From: Streptomyces asoensis | GTDB taxonomy: Bacteria; Actinomycetota; Actinomycetes; Streptomycetales; Streptomycetaceae | Assembly (NCBI RefSeq): GCF_016860545.1 | Contig: NZ_BNEB01000005.1 | Location: forward strand, 2,108,001 to 2,172,000 | DNA: 64,000 bases | Direction: 5' to 3' | Part shown: positions 29,131-37,255 of the stretch, one piece after another | How positions within the stretch are numbered: the first letter of the stretch is position 1 | How the letters are laid out: each line of letters opens with the position of its first letter | Made by a program: the position numbers and the translations under genes | The notes under the pieces: model-generated | Told to the model about the DNA's origin: nothing | Seen by the model: only the letters and a program-made list of their open reading frames with translations | The model's database searches: none

Positions 29131-31775
29131 GGGGCGTGCCTTTCGGGTTGCGCGGGGTGTTCGGGGTGCGCGGGGTGTCGGGGCTGTGCCGGGTGTTCGG
29201 GTCGCTCGGGGCCTGCCCGGTCGTCGTCGGGTCGTACGGGGCCGTCGGGTCGGGCGGGGTCGCACTCGGGGCGGGGGCCCGCCGCACGGACCGTGAGGAC
29301 CATGGTGAGGCCGCCGCCCGGGGTGTCCTCGGCGCTGAGCGTGCCGCCCATGGCCTCGGCGAAACCGCGCGCGACCGCGAGTCCCAGGCCCACCCCGGCC
29401 CCGCGCGGGGCGTCGCCGTACCGCTGGAACGGTTCGAATATCCGCTCCTTGGCTTCGTCGGGAACGCCGGGCCCGCGGTCCACCACGCGCACCTCGACCC
29501 GGTCGGACAGGGCGCTCGCCGAGACCAGCACGGGTTCGCCGCCGGGCCCGTACTTGACCGCGTTCTCCACGAGGTTGGCGACCGACCGCTCCAGCAGTCC
29601 CGCGTCCACCGCGACCATGGGCAGCGTCTCGGGGATGTCCAGCTCCACGGACTCGGACGGGTCCGGCACCCCGCCGAGCGCCATGGGCACCACCTCGTCG
29701 AGGTCGACCTCCCGGATGATCGGCGTGACCGTGCCTGTCTGGAGGCGGGACATGTCCAGCAGGTTGCCCACCAGGTGGTCGAGGCGGTCCGCGCCCTCCT
29801 CGATGCCTTCCAGCAGCTCCGCCCGGTCCTCCTCCGACCAGGCGACGTCCTCGGATCTGAGGCTCGACACCGCCGCCTTGATCCCGGCCAGCGGGGTCCG
29901 CAGGTCATGGCTCACGGCGGCCAGCAGGGCCGTACGGATGCGGTTGCCCTCGGCCAGGGCGCGGGCCCGGTCGGCCTCCTCCTGGAGGCGCCGGCGGTCC
30001 AGCACGACGACGGCCTGCGCGGCGAAGGCGGCGAGCACCCGGCGGTCCTCCGCGGGCAGCACCCGGCCGGTGAGGGCCAGCGCCATGCGGTCGCCGACCG
30101 GAACGTCCACGTCGGCGTCCTCGGGGCGCTCCACCGGCCGGCCGAACCCGACGTGTCCCGCGCGGGTCCACGGCGCTCGGCCCTCCGCCCGCTCCAGCAG
30201 CGCGGCCGACTCCATCCCGAAGGTCTCGCGCACCCGCTCCAGGAGCGCCTCCAGGCTGGTCTCGCCCCGCAGGACGCTGCCGGCCAGGTAGGACAGGATC
30301 TCGGACTCGGCCCGCAGCCGGGCCGCCTGGTGCGTACGCCGGGCCGCCAGGTCGACCACCGACGCCACGGACACCCCGACCCCGACGAAGATCACGATGG
30401 CGACGATGTTCTTCGGGTCGGCGATCGTCCACCGGTGCAGGGGCGGTGTGTAGAAGTAGTTCAGCAGGAGCGAGCCGACCGCAGCCGAGGCCAGGGCCGG
30501 CAGCAGCCCGCCGAGCAGGGCCGCGGCCACCGTCACCGCCAGGAAGAGCAGCATGTCGTTGGCGAGGCCGAGGTCGACGGTGTTCAGCAGCACCGCGAGC
30601 AGCACCGGACCCGCCACACCGACCAGCCAGCCCCAGATGATCCGGGCCCGCCCGAGCCGGGCGCCCCGGGCCACCGGGAGCCCGCGCCCCTTGGCGACCT
30701 CGTCGTGCGTGACGATGTGCACGTCGAGGTCGGACCCCGACTCCCGGGCGACCGTGGCGCCGACGCCCGGTCCGAAGACGTACTGCCAGGCCTTGCGGCG
30801 CGAGGAGCCGAGCACGATCTGTGTGGCGTTGACACCCCGCGCGAAGGCCAGCAGGGCGGCCGGGATGTCGTCGCCGACGACGTGGTGGAAGGTGCCGCCC
30901 AGGTCCTCCACGAGGGTGCGCTGAACCGCCAGTTCCTTGGGCGAGGCGGAGGTCAGTCCGTCGCTGCGCGCGATGTACACGGCCAGTACCTCGCCGCCCG
31001 CGCCCTTCTCCGCCAGTCGCGCCGCCCGCCGGATCAGGGTGCGTCCCTCGGGGCCGCCGGTGAGGCCGACCACGATCCGCTCGCGCGAGCCCCAGATCGC
31101 CGACACCCGGTGTTCGCTGCGGTACTGCTTCAGGTACTCGTCGACCCGGTCGGCCACCCAGAGCAGGGCGAGCTCCCGCAGGGCGGTGAGGTTGCCGGGC
31201 CGGAAGTAGTTGGACAGCGCCGCGTCGACCTTGTCCGGCTTGTAGATGTTGCCGTGCGCCATCCGCCGCCGCAGCGCCTCCGGCGACATGTCCACGAGCT
31301 CGATCTGGTCGGCGCGCCGCACGAAGTCGTCGGGCACCGTCTCCTGCTGCCGCACCCCGGTGATCGACTCGACGACGTCGCCGAGGGACTCCAGATGCTG
31401 GATGTTGACGGTCGAGACCACGTCGACGCCGGCGGCGAGCAGCGCCTCCACGTCCTGCCAGCGCTTGGCGTTGCGCGAGCCCGGGACGTTGGTGTGGGCC
31501 AGTTCGTCCACCAGGGCGACGTGCGGGGCGCGGGCGAGGACCGCGTCCACGTCCATCTCGGTGAAGGCGCCGCCCCGGTACTCCAGCTCGCGGCGCGGGA
31601 CCTCCTCGAGGCCGTGCAGCATCACCTCGGTGCGCGGGCGCCCGTGGTGCTCCACGAACGCCACCACGCAGTCCGTACCGCGCTCCACCCTGCGGTGCGC
31701 CTCGGACAGCATCGCGTACGTCTTGCCCACGCCGGGTGCCGCACCGAGGTAGATCCGAAGCTTTCCGCGTGCCAT
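29124..31775 (-). CDS. kdpD: KdpD sensor histidine kinase
   Basis: An 883-residue potassium-sensing kinase. The N-terminal KdpD domain has Walker A GAAPGVGKT at 11-19 and Walker-B-like VALVDELAHTN near 85. A universal-stress-protein-like domain follows (VVGLTGGPEGRTLIRRAARLA...); in other bacteria this domain can bind c-di-AMP. Four short membrane helices lie near 400-495 (VAGPVLLAVLLNTVDLGLANDMLLFLAVTVAAALLGGLLPALASAAVGSLLLNYFY). A GAF-like region and the kinase core with H-box AVSHDLRTPLAG and G-box GAGVGLGLAVARGF come next. The final 50 residues are a Pro/His-rich tail of PAHPEHPAQP-type repeats, absent from typical KdpD. Confidence 0.93.
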   Translation of the reverse strand: MARGKLRIYLGAAPGVGKTYAMLSEAHRRVERGTDCVVAFVEHHGRPRTEVMLHGLEEVPRRELEYRGGAFTEMDVDAVLARAPHVALVDELAHTNVPGSRNAKRWQDVEALLAAGVDVVSTVNIQHLESLGDVVESITGVRQQETVPDDFVRRADQIELVDMSPEALRRRMAHGNIYKPDKVDAALSNYFRPGNLTALRELALLWVADRVDEYLKQYRSEHRVSAIWGSRERIVVGLTGGPEGRTLIRRAARLAEKGAGGEVLAVYIARSDGLTSASPKELAVQRTLVEDLGGTFHHVVGDDIPAALLAFARGVNATQIVLGSSRRKAWQYVFGPGVGATVARESGSDLDVHIVTHDEVAKGRGLPVARGARLGRARIIWGWLVGVAGPVLLAVLLNTVDLGLANDMLLFLAVTVAAALLGGLLPALASAAVGSLLLNYFYTPPLHRWTIADPKNIVAIVIFVGVGVSVASVVDLAARRTHQAARLRAESEILSYLAGSVLRGETSLEALLERVRETFGMESAALLERAEGRAPWTRAGHVGFGRPVERPEDADVDVPVGDRMALALTGRVLPAEDRRVLAAFAAQAVVVLDRRRLQEEADRARALAEGNRIRTALLAAVSHDLRTPLAGIKAAVSSLRSEDVAWSEEDRAELLEGIEEGADRLDHLVGNLLDMSRLQTGTVTPIIREVDLDEVVPMALGGVPDPSESVELDIPETLPMVAVDAGLLERSVANLVENAVKYGPGGEPVLVSASALSDRVEVRVVDRGPGVPDEAKERIFEPFQRYGDAPRGAGVGLGLAVARGFAEAMGGTLSAEDTPGGGLTMVLTVRAAGPRPECDPARPDGPVRPDDDRAGPERPEHPAQPRHPAHPEHPAQPERHAPC

Positions 31776-31939
31776 GGCCTCATTGTCTTCCAGCTACTGC
31801 CGCGTACGACTGACGTGTACGCAGCGTCGACCTTACGGCCAACAGTTCGGACATAGGGGACGAGCCGGAGGGTGCGGGACGCCTTTGACGCAACCCTGAC
31901 GCCTCCGGAGGGCAGCCGCGCCCTCACCCCTACATCGGA

Positions 31940-31978
31940 CGAGCCCCCCGGATCGGTTCAGGCGATCCGGGGGGCTCG
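31940..31978. terminator. 16-bp-stem hairpin after the lyase gene
   Basis: CGAGCCCCCCGGATCG (31940-31955) pairs perfectly with CGATCCGGGGGGCTCG (31963-31978) around a 7-base loop. It sits just past the stop of the minus-strand lyase gene and upstream of kdpD. Confidence 0.85.
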
Positions 31979-31994
31979 GTTGTGGCGGATCGCT

Positions 31995-33173
31995 TCACGC
32001 GGGGTTGTCCCCGTGGGTGAGCGTCTCCCAGGCCACGAAGAGGTTGTTGCTGCCGGCCGGGCGGTTCTGCTGGGTCAACGTCTGGGTGTTGCTCATCGCG
32101 ATGCCCAGCCGGTTGTGCAGCGCGTTGTAGCCGACCTCGGTCACGGGTCCGAGTCCCAGGTTCAGGGAGCCTGCGCACAGCCAGCTCGGGACGGCCGCGC
32201 CGAGCTGGTACTTGGCCTGGAACCCGAGCGCCTGCCGCAGCCGTTCCCCGACGTCGGTGCCGTACAGGTCCTGGCCCTGGATCCGGCTGGTCTCGGCCAC
32301 GTGCGAGATCGCGGAGATGCCGTACCCGGTGTGGGTGAAGTCGCGGCAGGTCTCCTGGGTGAGGCCGGTGACGAAGGTGCCCTGTCCCTGCCAGTACGCG
32401 ACGATCTTGTCCCGGGTGTTCAGGTTCTGGCTCGCCACGGTCTTCGGCAGTTCGCCGTCGGAGGCCAGGTAGACGTAGGCGGCCGTGCGGGCGCGGAACT
32501 TCGCCATGGCCTTGTCGTACGACGTCCGGTCCTCCAGGAAGACGGAGATGCCGATCGCGGCCTCCGTCATGGACAGTTCCCAGTTGCCGTTGGAGTTGGA
32601 TCCGTTGATGACCTCGGGCAGGTAGACGTCCCGGAGCATGGCCGCGAAGCGTCCGGAGCCCGGCCAGGTCCCGGTGTAGGTGTACTTGACGATCTCGGCG
32701 GCCCTCGGCCAGGACGAGCCGGCCCAGCCGGTCTGGAGGGGCGCGTTGCTGTTGGTGTGGTCCTTGATCACGGCCGACCAGGCGTCCATCAGCTCGATGG
32801 CCTTCTTCGCGTACCGCTCGTCCCGTGTGACGTACCAGGCGAGCGCGTCGGTGTAGGCGGCGAGCGCGTCCTCCCGCTCGTCCGTGCAGCCGTAGTTCGG
32901 GTTGGAGTAGGAGCCGCACTCGACCACGGCCCGGGGCTTGGGCGTGCGGCTCAGGCTCGCGTACTTGCTCGCCAGGAGCTGGTCGAAGGCGCCCTTCCAG
33001 GGCTGGGCCACGGCGTCGACCTTGCCGCGGACGAAGTCCAGCTGCGCCCGGGAGACCGTCACTCCGGGGTGGACGAAGGTGGTGGGGGCGGCTTCGGCAC
33101 GGGGGACGTTGGAGGGCGCCAGGACCCCCAGGACCAGGGCGGTGACGGTGACCAGGAAAGCGGTTCGACGCAC
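31995..33173 (-). CDS. secreted alginate-lyase-family protein
   Basis: A 392-residue exported protein. The signal peptide MRRTAFLVTVTALVLGVLAPSNVPRAEA is followed by a mature domain of alpha/alpha-toroid type found in the Alginate_lyase (PF05426-like) family. The YTDALAWYVTRDERYAKKAIELMDAWSAV helix pair, NGSNSNGNWELSMTEAAIGISVFLED and THTGYGISAISHVAETSRIQG are typical of these streptomycete secreted lyases. The enzyme would cleave uronic-acid polysaccharides outside the cell, but the substrate is unproven. The GTG at 33173 has GGAG 6 bases upstream. It is a monocistronic gene with its own hairpin terminator and a promoter that carries a direct repeat. Confidence 0.85.
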   Translation of the reverse strand: MRRTAFLVTVTALVLGVLAPSNVPRAEAAPTTFVHPGVTVSRAQLDFVRGKVDAVAQPWKGAFDQLLASKYASLSRTPKPRAVVECGSYSNPNYGCTDEREDALAAYTDALAWYVTRDERYAKKAIELMDAWSAVIKDHTNSNAPLQTGWAGSSWPRAAEIVKYTYTGTWPGSGRFAAMLRDVYLPEVINGSNSNGNWELSMTEAAIGISVFLEDRTSYDKAMAKFRARTAAYVYLASDGELPKTVASQNLNTRDKIVAYWQGQGTFVTGLTQETCRDFTHTGYGISAISHVAETSRIQGQDLYGTDVGERLRQALGFQAKYQLGAAVPSWLCAGSLNLGLGPVTEVGYNALHNRLGIAMSNTQTLTQQNRPAGSNNLFVAWETLTHGDNPA

Positions 33174-33197
33174 GGCAGCTCCGTTCTCGTTCGCGTA

Positions 33198-33223
33198 TAT
33201 GAACAGAGAGCGCCCTTATGAAC
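33198..33223. promoter_or_regulatory. direct repeat upstream of the secreted lyase
   Basis: GTTCATA occurs twice on the coding (minus) strand, at 33223-33217 and 33204-33198, 19 bp apart, 25-50 bp before the GTG start. A substrate-responsive repressor is a reasonable inference for a secreted polysaccharide lyase. Confidence 0.45.
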
Positions 33224-33336
33224 TCAGGCGTTCGCACGGACCGTAGGTCCAGACCAATAGGCCGTCAAGGGTTCACACACGAGAAGCAAGCGGGACGCGT
33301 ACACGACAAGGTCTTGGGCGAAGGGCGGACCTGGCG

Positions 33337-33368
33337 AAGGGCCGCACCCCGAGCGGGGTGCGGCCCTT
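33337..33368. terminator. 14-bp-stem hairpin after the DUF3710 gene
   Basis: AAGGGCCGCACCCC (33337-33350) and GGGGTGCGGCCCTT (33355-33368) are exact complements with a GAGC loop. It lies just downstream of the DUF3710 stop codon on the minus strand. Confidence 0.85.
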
Positions 33369-33394
33369 CGCGGCCGTTCGTCTCGCCGTCGTGG

Positions 33395-34159
33395 CTAGCG
33401 GACCTCGGTGATCTCCGGTCCGCGCTGCAACTGACCCATGCCACCGGAGAAGCGGGAGCTCTCGTCCTGCTGCTGCACGCCCTCGGGGACCATCTGCGCG
33501 TCGTTCGGCAGCTTGAGGACGATCGGGTCGCGGGGCGCCATCGGGCCCTCGCCGCGGACCACGACCGTGTCCCGGAAGATCTGCTCGAGCAGACCGGCCG
33601 CCTGCGGCTGCACCGCGCCCTGCCCGGAGATCACCCCGCGCAGGAACCAGCGGGGCCCGTCCACGCCGACGAAGCGCACGACGTGGAAGCCGCCCGTGCC
33701 GTCCGGCAGCTGCACCGGGACCTGGGCACGCAGTTCCCAGCCCAGGGGTCCCTCGACCTCGTCGATGATGCCGCCCTGCTGAGTGATGCCGGAGCCGATC
33801 TCCTCGCGGACCTCGCCCCAGATGCCCTCGCGCTTGGGAGCGGCGAAGGCCTGGAGCTGGATGGCGCTGTCCCGCAGGACGACGGTCGCCGCGACGATCG
33901 CGTCGCCCGCTACCTCGACCCGCAGTTCCATGCCGTCGACCCCGGGCACGAAGATCCCGCCGAGGTCCACACGGCCCTCGGCGGGGTCGCGCACCTCCGA
34001 GTCGTCCCAGGGCCCGTCGGGCCTCGGCTCCGGCTCGAGCCGCACCCGCTCGCGCTCGCCCTCTGCCTCGTCCGCCTCAGCGTCGACACTGTCGACGACC
34101 TGCTCGGCCTCGCCGGCCGCGTCCTCGGCGGCACCCTTCTTCTTGCGACGTCCGAACAC
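33395..34159 (-). CDS. DUF3710 protein
   Basis: A 254-residue cytosolic protein of the actinobacterial DUF3710 family. The N terminus is charged (VFGRRKKKGAAEDAAGEAEQVVDSVDAEADEAEGERERV) and the core contains GPWDDSEVRDPAEGRVDLGGIFVPGVDGMELRVEV, SAIQLQAFAAPKREGIWGEVREEI, and DGPRWFLRGVISGQGA. GTG 34159 has AAGGA 7 bases upstream and is one base from the stop of dut. The family has no established function; its conserved position after dut in actinobacteria suggests a link to nucleotide or DNA metabolism, which is inference. Confidence 0.9.
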   Translation of the reverse strand: MFGRRKKKGAAEDAAGEAEQVVDSVDAEADEAEGERERVRLEPEPRPDGPWDDSEVRDPAEGRVDLGGIFVPGVDGMELRVEVAGDAIVAATVVLRDSAIQLQAFAAPKREGIWGEVREEIGSGITQQGGIIDEVEGPLGWELRAQVPVQLPDGTGGFHVVRFVGVDGPRWFLRGVISGQGAVQPQAAGLLEQIFRDTVVVRGEGPMAPRDPIVLKLPNDAQMVPEGVQQQDESSRFSGGMGQLQRGPEITEVR

Positions 34160-34160
34160 G

Positions 34161-34712
34161 TCACTGTCCTTCCCGGTCGGATACGACCGAAGCGTATCGA
34201 TTCCCACCCGCCGCGCCGCCGTCGGCGGCCGAGGCGCTTGTACCGCTTGCACCGCCCACGGCGGCATGCCCGCCGGTGGACCCGAGGCCCCCCGCGGCCC
34301 GCGCCGATTCGGGAAGCTCCGCCACCTCCTGGAAGCGGACCCTCTCGACCTGCTGTACGACCAGTTGGGCGATCCGGTCGAAGCGCTCGAACCGCACGGA
34401 CTCGCGCGGGTCGAGATTCACCACGATCACCTTGATCTCCCCACGGTACCCGGCATCAACCGTCCCCGGGGCATTCACGAGGGCGACGCCGCACCGGGCG
34501 GCCAGCCCCGACCGCGGGTGCACGAACGCCGCGTACCCCTCGGGCAGCGCGATGGACACCCCCGTGGGCAGTACGGCCCGCTCCCCCGGCGCCAGTTCCT
34601 GCGCGCGCGTGGTGCGCAGATCGGCCCCCGCGTCGCCCGGGTGCTCGTACGTCGGAAGCGGTACGTCGGGGTCGACGCGCCGGATCAGGACGTCCAGGGG
34701 GTCGCGGCTCAC
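34161..34712 (-). CDS. dut: dUTP diphosphatase
   Basis: A trimeric dUTPase, 183 residues, hydrolysing dUTP to dUMP and keeping uracil out of DNA. All five motifs are visible: GDAGADLR, PRSGLA, GTVDAGYRGEI, RFDRIAQLVVQ, and the C-terminal AAGGLGSTGGHAA that closes over the active site. The last 30 residues are a Gly/Ala/Ser-rich extension beyond motif V, longer than in most dUTPases. GTG 34712 overlaps the stop of the thioesterase gene (GTGA), so the two genes form an operon with DUF3710. Confidence 0.95.
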   Translation of the reverse strand: MSRDPLDVLIRRVDPDVPLPTYEHPGDAGADLRTTRAQELAPGERAVLPTGVSIALPEGYAAFVHPRSGLAARCGVALVNAPGTVDAGYRGEIKVIVVNLDPRESVRFERFDRIAQLVVQQVERVRFQEVAELPESARAAGGLGSTGGHAAVGGASGTSASAADGGAAGGNRYASVVSDREGQ

Positions 34713-35293
34713 GGGTTCACCTCGAAGGCGCGGGTGCGCCTGCGCTGGTCCGGGTCGTCCATGGCGGCCCGGATCTCCGCCTCGCGGCCGTGGTTCACGA
34801 AGTGCTCGACGGCGACCTCGATGAAGAGCGCGTCTGCGCGGACGGCGAGGGGCCCGTCGGGGCCGCCGATCCGCCCGGTGGCGCTCGAGTAGATCTTGCG
34901 CCGGGCGACCGCCGTGACCTCCGCCTCCAGGTACAGCGTGGTACCCACGGGCACGGGACGCACGAAGTCGGTCTCCAGGCGGCCGGTCACGGCGATCGTC
35001 CGCAGCAGCCAGTTCAGCGAGCCGAGCGTCTCGTCCAGGGCCGTGGCCAGGATCCCGCCGTGCGCGAGGCCGGGGGCTCCCTGGTGGGCGGGCTGCACGG
35101 TGAACTCGGCCGTCACCGTGACGCCCTCGCCGGCCCGCGCCTCCAGGTGCAGTCCATGGGTCTGGGCGCCGCCACATCCGAAACAGTGTTCGTAGTGGGC
35201 ACCGAGGAGCTCGCCCGGCACGGGAGCGTCGGGGTGCCGGACGGGTTTCACGGCATCGGCCGGAGGCTCAAGAGCTGCGGAAGTACCACTCAC
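34709..35293 (-). CDS. PaaI-type hotdog thioesterase
   Basis: A 194-residue 4HBT (hotdog fold) acyl-CoA thioesterase. The core includes YEHCFGCGGAQTHGLHLEARAG, the HGG motif in GLAHGGILATALDETLGSLNWL with its catalytic acidic residue, and GRLETDFVRPVPVGTTLYLEAEV. An FGCG cysteine pair precedes the hotdog domain. The GTG at 35293 (VSGTSAAL) is followed by the conserved part at residue 17. It is the first gene of the thioesterase-dut-DUF3710 operon; the substrate is unknown. Confidence 0.88.
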   Translation of the reverse strand: MSGTSAALEPPADAVKPVRHPDAPVPGELLGAHYEHCFGCGGAQTHGLHLEARAGEGVTVTAEFTVQPAHQGAPGLAHGGILATALDETLGSLNWLLRTIAVTGRLETDFVRPVPVGTTLYLEAEVTAVARRKIYSSATGRIGGPDGPLAVRADALFIEVAVEHFVNHGREAEIRAAMDDPDQRRRTRAFEVNP

Positions 35294-35351
35294 AGGCGCA
35301 GACCTTACCCGCGCGTCCGCCGGATCAGGACACCGTGCCAAGCTTGGATCC

Positions 35352-35819
35352 ATGCAGCTCTCCGCCACCCCGTACGAAGAACGCCTCACCGCCCCCCGCT
35401 CGTGGTGGTTCGTCTCGTTCCTCGTGGGTGTCTCGATGGCCCTGATCCTGCTGCCGTTCGGCACACTGCCGTTGCTCGGCGGCCTGGTCGGCGGCACCGC
35501 GGCCGCCGCGGTCGTGGCCAGCTCCTACGGCTCGCTGCGCATCCGCGTGGTGGGCGACTCCCTCATCGCGGGCGAGGCGAAGATCCCGGTCACGGCCCTG
35601 GGCGAGGCGGAGGTCCTGGACGCGGACGAGGCACGCGCGTGGCGCACCTACAAGGCGGACACGCGGGCCTTCCTGCTGCTGCGCGCCTACATTCCGACCG
35701 CCCTGCGCGTGGAGGTCACCGACCCGGGCGACCCCACGCCGTACCTGTACCTGTCGACGCGTAAGCCGGAACGCCTGGCGCAGGCGCTGAAGGCGGCGCG
35801 GGAGGCGGCCGCCGCGTAG
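35352..35819 (+). CDS. DUF3093 membrane protein
   Basis: A 155-residue protein. Two hydrophobic helices (SWWFVSFLVGVSMALILLPF and LPLLGGLVGGTAAAAVVASSYG, about 17-60) are followed by a soluble beta-rich domain with IRVVGDSLIAGEAKIPVTALGEAEVLDADEARAWRT and YIPTALRVEVTDPGDPTPYLYLSTRKPERLAQAL, a DUF3093 signature. It is divergent from the thioesterase gene. DUF3093 is conserved throughout actinobacteria beside dut, with no assigned function. Confidence 0.92.
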   Translation: MQLSATPYEERLTAPRSWWFVSFLVGVSMALILLPFGTLPLLGGLVGGTAAAAVVASSYGSLRIRVVGDSLIAGEAKIPVTALGEAEVLDADEARAWRTYKADTRAFLLLRAYIPTALRVEVTDPGDPTPYLYLSTRKPERLAQALKAAREAAAA

Positions 35820-35871
35820 CCGCGCGGGCCGCACGGCCTCGCCCTCGGGGCCCCTCACGGCCCTGGCGGTT

Positions 35872-36945
35872 CTAGCGGCCCTTGGGGTCCTCGGGGCCCT
35901 CGGGGTCTGCCGCGCCTGAGGGGTCCGAAGAGGGCGAGGGGCCCGACGGATCCGGCGGGCCGAAGGGCTTCAGGGGGTCCGCGGTGATCTCGTTCATGGC
36001 CAGCGGATCCGCGGGCTTCTCCAGCGGCGGAAGCTCCGGGAGGGCGTCCCACGGCACCTGCGCCTTGCGCAGGTCGGCCCGGACCTTCGCGGCCACTCTC
36101 CTGGTGTCCCGACGGTTCATGACCGCGCCGACGGCGGCGCCCACCATGAAGGGCATCAGGTTCGGCAGGTCACGGACCATGCGCTTCATGATCTGCTGGC
36201 GCAGCTCGCGCTTCATCTGGCCGCCGAGCGCCGAGTTGACCGACGACGGTTTCAGCACGTCGATGCCGCGTTCGCCCGACCAGGAGCGCAGGTAGGCGGT
36301 GGTGCGGTCCTTGAGGCCGCCCGCCGGGCGCAGTCCGTAGACCTCGTGCAGTTCCGCGATCAGTTTCAGCTCGATCGCCGCGACCCCGGTGATCTCCGCC
36401 GCGAGTTCGGTCGGCATCGCCGGCGGCACCGGGAGCATGGCCGCCGCGCCGATTCCGGCCCCGACGGTGGACGTGGCGTTCGCCGCGCCCGACACGAGCT
36501 TGTCGGCGAGCTGTTCCGGACCGAGGCCCGGGAACTGTCTACGCAGGGTCCGAAGGTCCCGTACGGGGATCCGCGGGGCGATCTCGATGATCCGGTCGGC
36601 CAGGTACCCGAGCCCCGCTTTCGCGCGGCTGCCGCCCCTTCGGGCGCCTTCCCGGGCCAGTCCTGCCGCCTTGTCCCGGATGGCCGTGGCGGCCACCCTC
36701 CCCCACTCTCGGCTGCGCTCGAGTGGGGGCACCCCCGTCCCTGCGACGGGGGCGGCGTTCCGCGTGGGCACCGGGTGGTCATTCCGGTCGGACGCGGGTT
36801 CGAGCGAGGCCGATCCGCCAGGGACCGTTCCCTTGCCGGATGAGCCTCGCTCGTCGTCACGCACGCCGTGAGGGCCGCTGGACGGCCCGTTGTCCGTTCC
36901 CCCGAAGGGGAAGCGGCGCTTCCGAGGAGGGGTCGAGCCGGTCAC
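35872..36945 (-). CDS. conserved hypothetical protein with EcsC-like hydrophobic core
   Basis: A 357-residue protein. The N-terminal 75 residues are basic, Gly/Pro-rich and unconserved looking. A core domain (about 95-290) contains KLVSGAANATSTVGAGIGAAAMLPVPPAMPTELAAEITGVAAIELKLIAELHEVYGLRPAGG and LMPFMVGAAVGAVMNRRDTRRVAAKVRADLR, which resembles EcsC-family proteins. Hydrophobic glycine-rich helices suggest membrane association. The C terminus is Pro/Asp-rich. GTG 36945 has GAGGAGG upstream. A dispersed palindromic repeat is embedded in frame near residue 75. It lies 13 bp downstream of the DUF4193 gene. Confidence 0.82.
   Translation of the reverse strand: MTGSTPPRKRRFPFGGTDNGPSSGPHGVRDDERGSSGKGTVPGGSASLEPASDRNDHPVPTRNAAPVAGTGVPPLERSREWGRVAATAIRDKAAGLAREGARRGGSRAKAGLGYLADRIIEIAPRIPVRDLRTLRRQFPGLGPEQLADKLVSGAANATSTVGAGIGAAAMLPVPPAMPTELAAEITGVAAIELKLIAELHEVYGLRPAGGLKDRTTAYLRSWSGERGIDVLKPSSVNSALGGQMKRELRQQIMKRMVRDLPNLMPFMVGAAVGAVMNRRDTRRVAAKVRADLRKAQVPWDALPELPPLEKPADPLAMNEITADPLKPFGPPDPSGPSPSSDPSGAADPEGPEDPKGR
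36700..36729. repeat. dispersed palindromic repeat embedded in a coding region
   Basis: CCCCCACTC (36700-36708) and GAGTGGGGG (36721-36729) form a hairpin around TCGGCTGCGCTC. I recognise this CCCCCACTC...CTCGAGTGGGGG element from memory as a common streptomycete intergenic repeat. Here it lies inside the EcsC-like gene and is read in frame as part of VPPLERSREWGRVAA, in the poorly conserved N-terminal part. Confidence 0.7.
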
Positions 36946-36958
36946 GGCCGACCCCGCC

Positions 36959-37255
36959 TCAGTCGCAGTCGCGGCAGATCGGCTGGCCGTTCTTCTCGCG
37001 GGCCAGCTGGCTGCGGTGGTGCACCAGGAAGCAGCTCATGCAGGTGAACTCGTCCTGCTGCTTCGGCAGCACCCGGACGGCCAGCTCCTCGTTCGAGAGG
37101 TCCGCGCCGGGCAGCTCCAGGCCTTCGGCGGCCTCGAACTCGTCGACGTCGACCGCGGAGGCGGACTTGTCGTTCCGCCTGGCCTTCAGCTCCTCAAGGC
37201 TGTCTGAGTCGACGTCGTCATCGGTCTTGCGTGGGGTGTCGTAATCGGTAGCCAT
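36959..37255 (-). CDS. DUF4193 zinc-ribbon-like protein
   Basis: A 98-residue acidic protein conserved in actinobacteria. The first 60 residues are Asp/Glu/Ser-rich (MATDYDTPRKTDDDVDSDSLEELKARRN). The C-terminal half ends with two paired cysteines, CMSC and CRDC, in DEFTCMSCFLVHHRSQLAREKNGQPICRDCD, a probable zinc site. The ATG has a GAGAGGCGAA ribosome binding site. The family is very abundant in expression data I recall, but its role is unknown. Upstream DNA is an unusually structured promoter region. Confidence 0.93.
   Translation of the reverse strand: MATDYDTPRKTDDDVDSDSLEELKARRNDKSASAVDVDEFEAAEGLELPGADLSNEELAVRVLPKQQDEFTCMSCFLVHHRSQLAREKNGQPICRDCD

Noticed and set aside
29124..31775. 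kdpFABC operon expected near KdpDE
   Set aside because: No KdpA, KdpB (P-type ATPase DKTGT motif) or KdpC sequence was found in any frame nearby.
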